This document shows positions 1-5,751 of a DNA stretch of 5,751 nucleotides, in pieces; position 1 is the first letter of the stretch, and each line of letters starts with the position of its first letter. Origin of the DNA: an uncultured Roseburia sp. (GTDB lineage: Bacteria > Bacillota > Clostridia > Lachnospirales > Lachnospiraceae); NCBI GenBank assembly GCA_947384095.1, contig CANDFU010000131.1, forward strand, positions 1 through 5,751. The letters run 5' to 3'. The position numbers were made by a program, and so were the translations under genes. The notes below the pieces were generated by a model. The model searched no databases. It was given only the letters and a program-made list of their open reading frames with translations, and was not told the DNA's origin.

Positions 1-1199
1 GCCTTGCGGTATCCTTCCGGAGACGGCATCCCGTAATTGTGTTTCATACAATCTTTCAGATCCCGGCCCTTGTGTACGCCGATCACCGTGACGGGCTGTC
101 CGTCCAGGTATGCAACCCCGCCTACAATCGCCGGATCATCCCTGTACTGCCGGTCCCCGTGGAGTTCCATAAAATCGTCAAAAATCACATCCATATAATC
201 TACGGAAGCACAGCGCCCCACTTTTCTCGCCGCCTTCACTTTTTCCCAGGCCGAAAGCGGCTCAGCGCCCGCCGCCCGCTCTTTCATCACTTCCGTCGGC
301 TCATAATTGTCGTCCATGCGCAGCGGATCAAAACCGGCATATCCCGCGCATCTGCGATTCATTCTGATCAGCCGGTACAACGTCATTTTTAAATCTTTCC
401 GCTCCACAATGGCGTCCACAAAGCCATGTGAGAGCTGAAATTCCGCGCGCTGAAAGCCGTCCGGCAGCTTCTGCCCGATCGTCTGCTCGATCACACGGGT
501 GCCTGCGAAGCCGATCAGAGCCCCGGGTTCCGCCAGAATGATATCGCCAAGCATCGCAAAGCTTGCCGTCACGCCTCCCGTGGTCGGATCAGTCAGAACG
601 GGAATGTACAAAAGCCCCGCGTCGGAATGGCGTTTTAAAGCGGCAGCCGTCTTTGCCATCTGCATCAGCGACACAATCCCTTCCTGCATCCGGGCGCCCC
701 CCGAACAGCAGAACAGAATTACCGGAAGCTTTAGCAGGACAGCCCGTTCCACGGCTCTCGCAATTTTTTCTCCGACCACATGCCCCATGCTGCCCATCAG
801 AAAACGCGCATCGCAGACGCCGATCACCGCTTCCTCGCCGTAAATACGGCATCGTCCCACCGAAACTGCCTCGTGCAGCCCGGTTTTCTCTTTTGCAGCC
901 TTAATCTTTTCCCCGTATTCCGGAAAATCCAGCGGATTTTCTGATTCCAGTTCTTCACACCAGGGTTCAAACGTACCGCTGTCCGCCACCATTTTTATCC
1001 GGTTTTTTGTGCGCACGCGGAAATAAGCGCCGCATTCATAACAGACATATTTCTGCTTTTCCACTGTTTTTTTGTTGACCTGTTTTCCACAGGCAGGGCA
1101 GACGATCCAGCCCTGTGACGCCGCGTCGCTTTCCCGCGTTTTCGCTTTCACTCTCGGTTCAGACTGACGCTGCGTCCGCCATTTTAACAATGCCGTCAT
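1..1199 (-). CDS. accDA: Fused acetyl-CoA carboxylase carboxyltransferase, beta (AccD) + alpha (AccA) domains; 3' end beyond the window
   Basis: Carboxyltransferase half of acetyl-CoA carboxylase: moves CO2 from carboxybiotin on BCCP to acetyl-CoA, giving malonyl-CoA in the cytoplasm. My translation from ATG 1199 stays open for 399 codons to the window edge. Residues 1-280 are AccD: zinc ribbon C34-x2-C37-x15-C53-x2-C56 (spacing as in E. coli AccD), SGGARMQEG (166-174), DPTTGGV (204-210), FAGTR (231-235) and [10 protein letters not shown] (258-267). After about 35 linker residues, with no stop, AccA begins: AWEKVKAAR (317-325), LHGDR (346-350), DDPAIVGG (354-361), [10 protein letters not shown] (370-379) and [11 protein letters not shown] (389-399). 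AccA's usual N-terminal helical region is largely missing. The start overlaps the fabZ stop (ATGA) and has GGAGGAG 4 nt upstream. The rest of the AccA domain lies outside, so the full length is unknown. Domain identity is secure; that the fusion is genuine and not a sequencing error is likely, because the linker is too short to hold two normal termini. Confidence 0.9.
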   Translation of the reverse strand, partial: MTALLKWRTQRQSEPRVKAKTRESDAASQGWIVCPACGKQVNKKTVEKQKYVCYECGAYFRVRTKNRIKMVADSGTFEPWCEELESENPLDFPEYGEKIKAAKEKTGLHEAVSVGRCRIYGEEAVIGVCDARFLMGSMGHVVGEKIARAVERAVLLKLPVILFCCSGGARMQEGIVSLMQMAKTAAALKRHSDAGLLYIPVLTDPTTGGVTASFAMLGDIILAEPGALIGFAGTRVIEQTIGQKLPDGFQRAEFQLSHGFVDAIVERKDLKMTLYRLIRMNRRCAGYAGFDPLRMDDNYEPTEVMKERAAGAEPLSAWEKVKAARKVGRCASVDYMDVIFDDFMELHGDRQYRDDPAIVGGVAYLDGQPVTVIGVHKGRDLKDCMKHNYGMPSPEGYRK

Positions 1200-1645
1200 A
1201 CAACTCCTCCATCACCCGGCCCGATTGCGAACGTCAGTTCCGCCGTACAGACCGTCTTCCCGTCCACACTCGCCGTCGCTTTCCCGACGCCGATCGGCCC
1301 TTTCTGCCGGATAATCTCCGTTTCCAGCACAAGAACATCCCCCGGCACCACTTTTTGTTTAAATTTTGCTGCATTGATTCCGGCAAAATAAGCCGTTTTC
1401 CCCCGGTTTTCCTCCATTCCGAGAATCGCCACCGCCCCTGTCTGCGCAAGCGCTTCTATAATAAGTACCCCCGGCATTACCGGCTCGTCCGGAAAATGAC
1501 CTGCAAAATAAGGCTCGCCATAGCTTACGCATTTCTTTGCCACGGCGCGCACCCCCGGTTTCAGCTCCTCCACCGTATCGATCAGAAGAAACGGATGGCG
1601 ATGGGGTATCATTTCCTTAATCTGTTTTATTGTAAGAACCGACAT
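1196..1645 (-). CDS. fabZ: 3-hydroxyacyl-ACP dehydratase FabZ
   Basis: Removes water from (3R)-hydroxyacyl-ACP to give trans-2-enoyl-ACP in the elongation cycle; a cytoplasmic hot-dog-fold enzyme. It is 149 residues long, close to the 151 of E. coli FabZ. Visible motifs: HRHPFLLID (15-23), GHFP (49-52) with catalytic His50, [11 protein letters not shown] (58-68) with catalytic Glu64, then FAGINAAKF (87-95) and VVPGD (99-103). I chose ATG 1645 because it has GGGGAGG 5 nt upstream and gives the family's normal N-terminus. The frame is open upstream to 1840, but that part overlaps fabF and resembles nothing. The gene follows fabF by 19 nt, and its last codons (GGA GGA GTT GTA TGA) contain the ribosome binding site and start of accDA, which suggests translational coupling. 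A FabZ-like isomerase of the FabN type cannot be excluded from motifs alone, but plain FabZ is the simplest reading. Confidence 0.96.
   Translation of the reverse strand: MSVLTIKQIKEMIPHRHPFLLIDTVEELKPGVRAVAKKCVSYGEPYFAGHFPDEPVMPGVLIIEALAQTGAVAILGMEENRGKTAYFAGINAAKFKQKVVPGDVLVLETEIIRQKGPIGVGKATASVDGKTVCTAELTFAIGPGDGGVV
1204..1210 (-). promoter_or_regulatory. Ribosome binding site of accDA, inside fabZ
   Basis: GGAGGAG, 4 nt before ATG 1199, formed by the Gly-Gly codons near the end of fabZ. It fixes the accDA start at the ATGA overlap and suggests that accDA is translated by ribosomes finishing fabZ. Confidence 0.85.
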
Positions 1646-1650
1646 ATCTA

Positions 1651-1657
1651 CCTCCCC
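1651..1657 (-). promoter_or_regulatory. Ribosome binding site of fabZ
   Basis: GGGGAGG followed by a 5-nt spacer TAGAT and ATG 1645. It lies in the 19-nt gap after the fabF stop and decides the fabZ start against the long upstream extension of the frame. The block GGAGGTAGATATG is identical to that before fabD. Confidence 0.88.
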
Positions 1658-1664
1658 GCGGTAA

Positions 1665-2894
1665 TTAATACTTTTTAATAAGGAGGCTTGCATTGTGCCC
1701 GCCAAACCCAAGCGAGTTGCTGAGCGCATACGGTATATCCATTCTGGCCGCCTCCCTGCAATAGTCCAGATCCAGTTCCTCATCCGGAGTCTTATATCCC
1801 ACGGTTGCGTGGAGATATCCCTCCTCCATCTCTTTGACACAGGTCACAAATTCAATCGCCCCGGCCGCACCCAGCAGATGGCCGACCATGGACTTTGTGG
1901 AATTGATCTTAAGTTTCCCGGCATGTTCCCCGAATGCAAGCTTAATTGCCCGCGTCTCAAACAGATCGTTGTGATGTGTCGCCGTTCCGTGCGCATTGAT
2001 ATAAGGCACATCCTCCGGCGATATCCCGGCGTCTTTTATTGCATTCTGCATTGCCCGCGCCGCACCCTCCCCGTCCTCCGCCGGAGACGTGATGTGAAAG
2101 GCATCCGCAGTACAGCCATATCCAGCCACCTCGGCATAAATGTGTGCGCCGCGCTGCTTTGCGTGCGAAAGCTCTTCCAGAATAACGACAGCCGCGCCTT
2201 CCCCCATGACAAAACCACTGCGGTTCTTATCAAACGGCAGCGAACACCTTTCCGGATCCGACTCGCCCGAGAGCGCAGTGAGCGCGGTAAACCCGGCAAT
2301 CCCGATCGGACAGATACTCCCCTCGGTTCCTCCGGCCGCCATAATGTCCGCCTCACCATACTGAATGCTGCGAAATGCTTCCCCGATGGCGTTTGTTCCA
2401 CTTGCGCACGCCGTCACGACATTGATATTCTTTCCCTTAAGGCCGAACTGAATCGAAACATTTCCGGCGGCCATATTGGATATCATCATGGGGACCAGCA
2501 GCGGGTTTACCCTGCCCGGCCCTCTCTCAAGCAGTCTTTTGTGCTCGCGTTCCAGCGCCTGAAGGCTGCCGACCCCGCTCGCGATCGAGCAGCCGGCCAT
2601 ATACGAATTTTCCTCTTCCATGGAAAGGCCTGCATCCGCAAAAGCCTCTCCTGCCGCCGCCACAGCGTACTGGCAGAACAGCTCCATCCGCTTTGCCGCC
2701 TTTACGTCCATATATTTTTTTGCGTCAAATCCTTTTACTTCCGCCGCAAGATGACACCTGTACCCGGACGCGTCAAAATGCGTGATCTCTCCGAATCCGA
2801 TTTTTTTCTCTTTCACGGACTGCCAGAATTCCGGAACGGAAAGCCCGATGGGCGTAATCGCCCCCATACCTGTTACAACTACACGTCTGCTCAT
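1665..2894 (-). CDS. fabF: Beta-ketoacyl-ACP synthase II FabF
   Basis: Elongating condensing enzyme: joins acyl-ACP and malonyl-ACP with loss of CO2 to give 3-ketoacyl-ACP. It has the thiolase fold and acts in the cytoplasm. With the start chosen it has 409 residues (E. coli FabF about 413). The N-terminus [13 protein letters not shown] (5-17) is typical. The catalytic triad is visible: Cys163 in TACASG (161-166), His302 in NAHGTAT (300-306), and His339 in [13 protein letters not shown] (334-346), with Lys334. The C-terminal GFGGHN loop is at 396-401. The frame also has a GTG at 2906, but ATG 2894 is preferred: GGAG lies 6 nt ahead of it and MSRRVVVTG is the usual beginning. After NAHGTAT the sequence reads HHND where TPxND or TxxND is common, a minor variation. 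It lies 85 nt after fabG and 19 nt before fabZ, a junction where accB is often found in related operons. Confidence 0.97.
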   Translation of the reverse strand: MSRRVVVTGMGAITPIGLSVPEFWQSVKEKKIGFGEITHFDASGYRCHLAAEVKGFDAKKYMDVKAAKRMELFCQYAVAAAGEAFADAGLSMEEENSYMAGCSIASGVGSLQALEREHKRLLERGPGRVNPLLVPMMISNMAAGNVSIQFGLKGKNINVVTACASGTNAIGEAFRSIQYGEADIMAAGGTEGSICPIGIAGFTALTALSGESDPERCSLPFDKNRSGFVMGEGAAVVILEELSHAKQRGAHIYAEVAGYGCTADAFHITSPAEDGEGAARAMQNAIKDAGISPEDVPYINAHGTATHHNDLFETRAIKLAFGEHAGKLKINSTKSMVGHLLGAAGAIEFVTCVKEMEEGYLHATVGYKTPDEELDLDYCREAARMDIPYALSNSLGFGGHNASLLIKKY

Positions 2895-2900
2895 GATTTT

Positions 2901-2904
2901 CTCC
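2901..2904 (-). promoter_or_regulatory. Ribosome binding site deciding the fabF start
   Basis: GGAG, 6 nt (AAAATC) before ATG 2894. It overlaps the alternative GTG at 2906-2904, so that GTG is more likely part of the leader than the real start. Confidence 0.75.
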
Positions 2905-2979
2905 ACTTTCAGCTTACTCTTATTATTCCCTTAAACTCATCTTAACGGCAGCGCCTTTTTACACGCGTATCCCCGGAAA

Positions 2980-3717
2980 CTACATTGATATGCCGCCGTC
3001 CACACAGATTACCTGCCCCGTAATATAAGACGCGTATTCCGAAGCCAGAAACACGACAAGCTCCGCAACGTCGTCCACACTTCCCATCCTCTGCAGCGGG
3101 ATCTGCTCCTGCAACGCTTTTTTTGCGCTCTGTGGCATGGCGTCCGTCATCTCCGTCTCAATCAGGCCCGGCGCAATCGCGTTGCAGGTGATGCCGCGGG
3201 ACGCAAGCTCTTTTGCAACGCTTTTCGTCAGCCCGATCACCCCTGCTTTGCTCGCGCTGTAATTTGCCTGCCCTGCATTTCCCGAAACACCCGATACCGA
3301 TGAAACATTGACAATGCTCCCGCTGCGCTGTTTTAACAGATACCGGGAAGCATGGCGGATCGTATTAAAAGCTCCCTTAAGATTTATCGCAATCACCGCG
3401 TCGAAATCTTCTTCACGCATCTTCATCACAAGGCCGTCCCGGGTAATCCCCGCATTGTTTACAAGAATATCCAGACGCCCATACCGGCCGATGATATCAC
3501 CGATCATCTTTCCACACGATTCAAAATCCGAAACATCACATCCATATACCGCCGCCCGCCCGGACTGACCGATTTCCGCCGCCAGCGATTCGGCACGTTC
3601 CTTCGAACCATTATAATTGATAACGACAAAAGCCCCTTCTCTTGCCAGCGCTTTTGCGACCGCTCTTCCGATACCACGTCCCGCCCCCGTCACAAGGGCC
3701 ACTTTTCCTTCTAACAT
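2980..3717 (-). CDS. fabG: 3-oxoacyl-ACP reductase FabG
   Basis: NADPH-dependent reduction of 3-ketoacyl-ACP to (3R)-hydroxyacyl-ACP, the first reduction of the cycle; a classical short-chain dehydrogenase, probably a tetramer. At 245 residues it matches the family (244-247). Seen: cofactor loop TGAGRGIG (10-17), CDVSD (60-64), NNAG (87-90), Asn112, catalytic Ser140, Tyr153 and Lys157 in YSASK (153-157), APGLIETEM (182-190), and C-terminal ITGQVICVDGG (232-242). Three in-frame starts exist: TTG 3738, ATG 3729 and ATG 3717. I chose 3717 because GAGGA stands 5 nt upstream and MLEGKVALVTG is the standard FabG beginning; the upstream starts have poor or no ribosome binding site. Many short-chain dehydrogenases look alike, but the position between fabD and fabF makes FabG secure. 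It starts 35 nt after the fabD stop. Confidence 0.96.
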   Translation of the reverse strand: MLEGKVALVTGAGRGIGRAVAKALAREGAFVVINYNGSKERAESLAAEIGQSGRAAVYGCDVSDFESCGKMIGDIIGRYGRLDILVNNAGITRDGLVMKMREEDFDAVIAINLKGAFNTIRHASRYLLKQRSGSIVNVSSVSGVSGNAGQANYSASKAGVIGLTKSVAKELASRGITCNAIAPGLIETEMTDAMPQSAKKALQEQIPLQRMGSVDDVAELVVFLASEYASYITGQVICVDGGISM

Positions 3718-3722
3718 AGAAA

Positions 3723-3727
3723 TCCTC
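3723..3727 (-). promoter_or_regulatory. Ribosome binding site deciding the fabG start
   Basis: GAGGA, 5 nt (TTTCT) before ATG 3717. It overlaps the in-frame ATG at 3729-3727, which argues for the shorter 245-residue FabG. Confidence 0.72.
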
Positions 3728-3752
3728 ATTTCCGCCAAGGGAAGGCTTTTTC

Positions 3753-4673
3753 TTACCTTTGTTTTTCAAGGTAACGATTAAAATCGTCCATTTTTTCAAT
3801 ATTTACCGCCGTCACATTCCGGTTAATCTTCCGGATAAAGCCAGTCAGCGTGCGTCCCGGGCCGATCTCCACAAATTCGTCGACACCGTCGCGGATCATT
3901 TTTTCCACCGACTGCTGCCAGCGCACCGGCGACGATACCTGGAGCCGCAGCAGATCTTTGACCATAGACGGGTCGACGACATAATCTGCCGTCACGTTCG
4001 TCACATAGGGCACCGAAATGGGTTTTACCTCCACCGCTTCCAGCGCCTTTCCCAGCCTTTCCCCTGCTCCTGCAAGCATCGGCGAATGAAACGGTCCGCT
4101 GACCTTAAGCGGCACAGCCCGCTTTGCCCCTGCCTGTTTACATGCTTCGCCTGCAGCGGACACTGCCGCCTGTTCTCCCGTGATCACGATCTGCCCCGGG
4201 CAGTTATAGTTTGCAACGGAAACAGTCCCTTCCACTTTTCTGCAGATCTCCTCAACCGCGGACGCGTGCAGCCCCAGCACCGCCGCCATCGCACCGCCTT
4301 CGGGCACCGCCTCCTGCATATAAATTCCTCTTTTGCGGATCAGGGAAAACGTATCTTTCCAGTCCAGCACATCCGCCGCGAGAAGGGCGCCATATTCGCC
4401 CAGGCTTAAACCCGCGGCAACATCCGGACAGATATCTTCCTCCTTCAGCGCCTTTAAGATTGCCGCCTCAACAGTCAGCATACAGATCTGTGTGTATTCC
4501 GTGACATTGATTTTGTCATTTTCCTCAAAGCACAAGGCCGCAATATCAAGCCCGGACGCCTCCGAGGCCATACCAAACACATCGCGGCAGACGGGAATAT
4601 TCTCATAAAATGCTTTCCCCATTCCGACGTACTGTGCCCCCTGCCCCGGAAACACAAAAGCTCTCTTCCCCAT
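3753..4673 (-). CDS. fabD: Malonyl-CoA:ACP transacylase FabD
   Basis: Transfers malonyl from CoA to the phosphopantetheine of ACP, supplying the extender unit for FabF; cytoplasmic. At 306 residues it is the family's normal length (E. coli 309). Motifs: FPGQGAQ (8-14), the nucleophile elbow GLSLGEYGAL (88-97) with Ser90, Arg115 in RKRG, which fits the malonate-carboxylate-binding Arg117 of E. coli, catalytic His196 in GPFHSPML (193-200), TNVTAD (225-230), Gln245 in LQVSSPVRW, and VEIGPGRTLTGF (268-279). The elbow has Leu where E. coli has His (GHSLGEY). ATG 4673 has a perfect AGGAGG 5 nt upstream; this site runs into the fabK stop codon TAG, leaving a 9-nt gap, so fabK and fabD are probably translationally coupled. 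Its ribosome binding block is identical over 13 nt to that of fabZ. Confidence 0.97.
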   Translation of the reverse strand: MGKRAFVFPGQGAQYVGMGKAFYENIPVCRDVFGMASEASGLDIAALCFEENDKINVTEYTQICMLTVEAAILKALKEEDICPDVAAGLSLGEYGALLAADVLDWKDTFSLIRKRGIYMQEAVPEGGAMAAVLGLHASAVEEICRKVEGTVSVANYNCPGQIVITGEQAAVSAAGEACKQAGAKRAVPLKVSGPFHSPMLAGAGERLGKALEAVEVKPISVPYVTNVTADYVVDPSMVKDLLRLQVSSPVRWQQSVEKMIRDGVDEFVEIGPGRTLTGFIRKINRNVTAVNIEKMDDFNRYLEKQR

Positions 4674-4678
4674 ATCTA

Positions 4679-4684
4679 CCTCCT
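4679..4684 (-). promoter_or_regulatory. Ribosome binding site of fabD, overlapping the fabK stop
   Basis: Perfect AGGAGG, 5 nt (TAGAT) before ATG 4673. Its first two bases are the last two of the fabK stop codon TAG (4685-4683), so a ribosome terminating on fabK sits on the fabD initiation site. Confidence 0.9.
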
Positions 4685-5627
4685 ATGCCGTCGTAAATTC
4701 TTCCGCATGGCCAAGAAGCGCCTCCGCCTCCGCCATGACTTCCTCTATGATCTCCCTGCAGGTCTGTTCCTTTTTCACCAGTCCCGCACACTGCCCCGCC
4801 ATCAGGCTGCCGTTTACGACATCCCCTTCCACGACAGCCTTGCGCAGAGCGCCGACGGTGATTCGTTCAAGCTCTTCAAACGATGCGCCCTCTTTCTCCA
4901 TCTTCAGGTATTGCCGGCTCATCTGATTGCGAAGGACGCGGATCGGATGGCCGGTGCTCATCCCGGTAACTTCCGAATCAATGTCCCGCGCCTTTAAAAT
5001 GCGCTCCTTAAAATTTTTATGTACAATCGATTCTGCGGAAACGACAAAACGCGTACCCATCTGAACCCCTTTTGCGCCGAGCATCAAAGCCGCCGCCAGA
5101 CCGCGGCCGTCCGCGATGCCCCCTGCCGCAATAACCGGAATACTGACGGCGTCCGCCACCTGCGGCACGAGCGTCATTGTCGTCGCGCTGCCGATGTGGC
5201 CGCCGCTCTCCATTCCCTCCGCCACCACGGCGTCCGCTCCGGCGCGCTCCATCATTTTGGCCATAGCCGCGCTCGCCACCACGGGAATCACAATGATTCC
5301 CGCCGTTTTCCAGGCCTCCATATATTTTGCAGGGCTTCCGGCTCCGGTCGTGACGACCGGGACTCCCTCCTCAATCACAATCCGCGCAACGTCCTCCGCA
5401 TTCGGGCTCATCAGCATAATATTGACGCCAAACGGATTTTTCGTCCTTTTTTTCGTTTCCCTGATTTCCTCCCGCACAACTTCGGGCGGAGCCGCAGCCG
5501 CGCCAATCAGCCCGAGCCCTCCGGCATTCGATACGGCCGCCGCCAGATGATGCTCCGCCACCCACGCCATGCCGCCCTGGATCAGCGGATATTCCGTCTT
5601 CAGCAAATCAGTTATCCCCGTCCTCAT
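4683..5627 (-). CDS. fabK: Enoyl-ACP reductase FabK (FMN-dependent)
   Basis: Last reduction of the elongation cycle: trans-2-enoyl-ACP to acyl-ACP, using FMN and NAD(P)H. FabK is a TIM-barrel flavoprotein of the nitronate monooxygenase/IMP dehydrogenase-like superfamily, unrelated to FabI and insensitive to triclosan. It has 314 residues, near the family's usual length. Seen: PLIQGGMAWV (14-23), SNAGGLGLIG (33-42), NPFGVN (64-69), TTGAGSP (93-99), EGMESGGHIG (137-146) with His144 at the position of the catalytic histidine of S. pneumoniae FabK, AAGGIADGRG (167-176) and GVQMGTRF (187-194). I set the start at ATG 5627, which overlaps the acpP stop by ATGA. The frame continues to 5750, but that extension is acpP sequence read in another frame plus sequencing adapter. 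A nitronate monooxygenase is the main look-alike; the fab context and GGHIG motif argue for FabK. No FabI is seen in the window. Confidence 0.96.
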   Translation of the reverse strand: MRTGITDLLKTEYPLIQGGMAWVAEHHLAAAVSNAGGLGLIGAAAAPPEVVREEIRETKKRTKNPFGVNIMLMSPNAEDVARIVIEEGVPVVTTGAGSPAKYMEAWKTAGIIVIPVVASAAMAKMMERAGADAVVAEGMESGGHIGSATTMTLVPQVADAVSIPVIAAGGIADGRGLAAALMLGAKGVQMGTRFVVSAESIVHKNFKERILKARDIDSEVTGMSTGHPIRVLRNQMSRQYLKMEKEGASFEELERITVGALRKAVVEGDVVNGSLMAGQCAGLVKKEQTCREIIEEVMAEAEALLGHAEEFTTA

Positions 5628-5706
5628 TCCTCGACGCCTTTTCCTTTTAAAAACTCGGCCACATCGTTTACAGTCACAATGGACTCCAGATCCTCCGACG
5701 GAATCT
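5624..5706 (-). CDS. acpP: Acyl carrier protein, C-terminal 26 residues (5' part lost at adapter junction)
   Basis: Too short for most ORF callers. In the minus frame, 5704-5624 reads IPSEDLESIVTV, then NDVAEFLKGKGVEE, then TGA. This is the end of a bacterial ACP: helix III (the IP-x-E-D region, about 15-20 residues after the phosphopantetheine Ser), then I-x-T-V-x-D-V and the final helix VAEFLKGK. The Ser of the DSL motif that carries the prosthetic group would be upstream and is missing, because the sequence passes into Illumina adapter at 5707. The two bases left at 5705-5706 (AG on the minus strand) fit the end of a Glu or Lys codon, as expected before IP. ACP holds all acyl intermediates of this pathway. 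Its stop overlaps the fabK start (ATGA), and the order acpP-fabK-fabD is typical of clostridial and streptococcal clusters. Identification rests on a short stretch but agrees with the context. Confidence 0.9.
5637..5642 (-). promoter_or_regulatory. Probable ribosome binding site of fabK inside acpP
   Basis: AAAAGG, 9 nt before ATG 5627, within the Lys-Gly codons of the acpP 3' end; a second AAAAGG lies at 5643-5648. A GAGGA also abuts the start codon but is too close to serve. This site is weaker than the others in the operon; the ATGA overlap may supply initiation by coupling. Confidence 0.5.
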
Positions 5707-5751
5707 AGATCGGAAGAGCACACGTCTGAACTCCAGTCACCTCTCGTCATC
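5707..5751 (+). other. Illumina TruSeq adapter contamination (not genomic)
   Basis: From 5707 the plus strand begins AGATCGGAAGAGCACACGTC, the well-known TruSeq read-through adapter. The match continues to 5740, ending CCAGTCAC, for 34 bases in all. The next 8 bases (CTCTCGTC, 5741-5748) sit where the i7 index lies, and the last three (ATC) agree with the first bases of the P7-side flank after an index. The minus-strand translation contains GDWSSDVCSSDL, a peptide familiar from adapter-contaminated protein entries. The genomic sequence therefore ends at 5706. The 34-base adapter match is certain from memory of the adapter; the index reading is an inference. Confidence 0.98.

Noticed and set aside
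1115..1678. 187-codon plus-strand open frame over the accDA start and fabZ
   Set aside because: It is antisense to well-identified genes, has no domain or convincing ribosome binding site, and has the composition of a shadow frame.
1646..1840. N-terminal extension of the fabZ frame by 65 residues
   Set aside because: It overlaps the fabF 3' end in another frame and has no family resemblance. ATG 1645 has a strong ribosome binding site and gives a normal 149-residue FabZ.
2895..2906. GTG start for fabF at 2906
   Set aside because: The GTG overlaps the GGAG that serves ATG 2894, has only a weak purine stretch of its own, and would add four residues not typical of the family.
1695..2945. 416-codon plus-strand open frame opposite fabF
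   Set aside because: It is the antisense shadow of fabF. Its translation is rich in Arg, His, Cys and Pro with no recognisable domain, while the minus strand encodes a complete FabF with all catalytic residues.
2895..2979. Possible internal promoter or terminator in the fabG-fabF gap
   Set aside because: On the minus strand there are AT-rich pieces (TTAAGA, TAATAA), but the spacing between candidate -35 and -10 boxes is about 14 nt. The only hairpin (GGC-GCT-GCC) is a 3-bp stem with no T-run. Not supportable by eye.
5628..5750. 41-residue N-terminal extension of FabK, including a Cys- and Arg-rich stretch
   Set aside because: It is made of adapter and of acpP read out of frame; the zinc-finger-like look (CDCKRCG) is an artefact.

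Overview
The window is one side of a type II (dissociated) fatty-acid synthesis operon. All genes lie on the minus strand, so transcription runs from high to low coordinates: acpP (3' end only) > fabK > fabD > fabG > fabF > fabZ > accDA (5' part only). FabK is the only enoyl-ACP reductase seen. This, the gene order, the strong GGAGG-type ribosome binding sites and the moderately high GC suggest a clostridial Firmicute, probably Lachnospiraceae or a relative. That placement is an inference from gene content, not a database match.

Layout. 1-1199: 5' part of a carboxyltransferase gene, open to the window edge, in which an AccD (beta) domain runs in frame into an AccA (alpha) domain. 1196-1645: fabZ, whose stop overlaps the accDA start (ATGA). 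1665-2894: fabF. 2895-2979: an 85-nt spacer, the longest in the window, with no signal I can defend. 2980-3717: fabG. 3753-4673: fabD. 4683-5627: fabK. 5624-5706: last 26 codons of acpP, overlapping fabK by ATGA. 5707-5751: not genomic; this is Illumina TruSeq adapter plus apparent index at the end of the assembled sequence.

How the genes work together. The carboxyltransferase makes malonyl-CoA from acetyl-CoA and carboxybiotin. FabD moves the malonyl group to ACP. FabF condenses malonyl-ACP with the growing acyl-ACP. FabG reduces the 3-keto group with NADPH, FabZ dehydrates, and FabK reduces the enoyl-ACP. ACP carries every intermediate. Tight spacing (two 4-nt overlaps, gaps of 9, 19, 35 and 85 nt) and the lack of a terminator indicate one transcript. 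No promoter is visible; it presumably lies upstream of acpP, beyond the adapter-truncated end.

Points of note: (1) the accD-accA fusion, a partial gene 399 codons long as far as it is visible; (2) accB and accC are absent from the places they usually occupy in clostridial fab clusters (between fabF and fabZ, and between fabZ and accD); (3) adapter contamination that, if untrimmed, gives fabK a false 41-residue N-terminal extension and hides acpP; (4) an identical 13-nt ribosome-binding block in front of fabD and fabZ. I found no mobile element, CRISPR array, RNA gene or undescribed system; apart from the fusion and the missing acc genes this is core metabolism.
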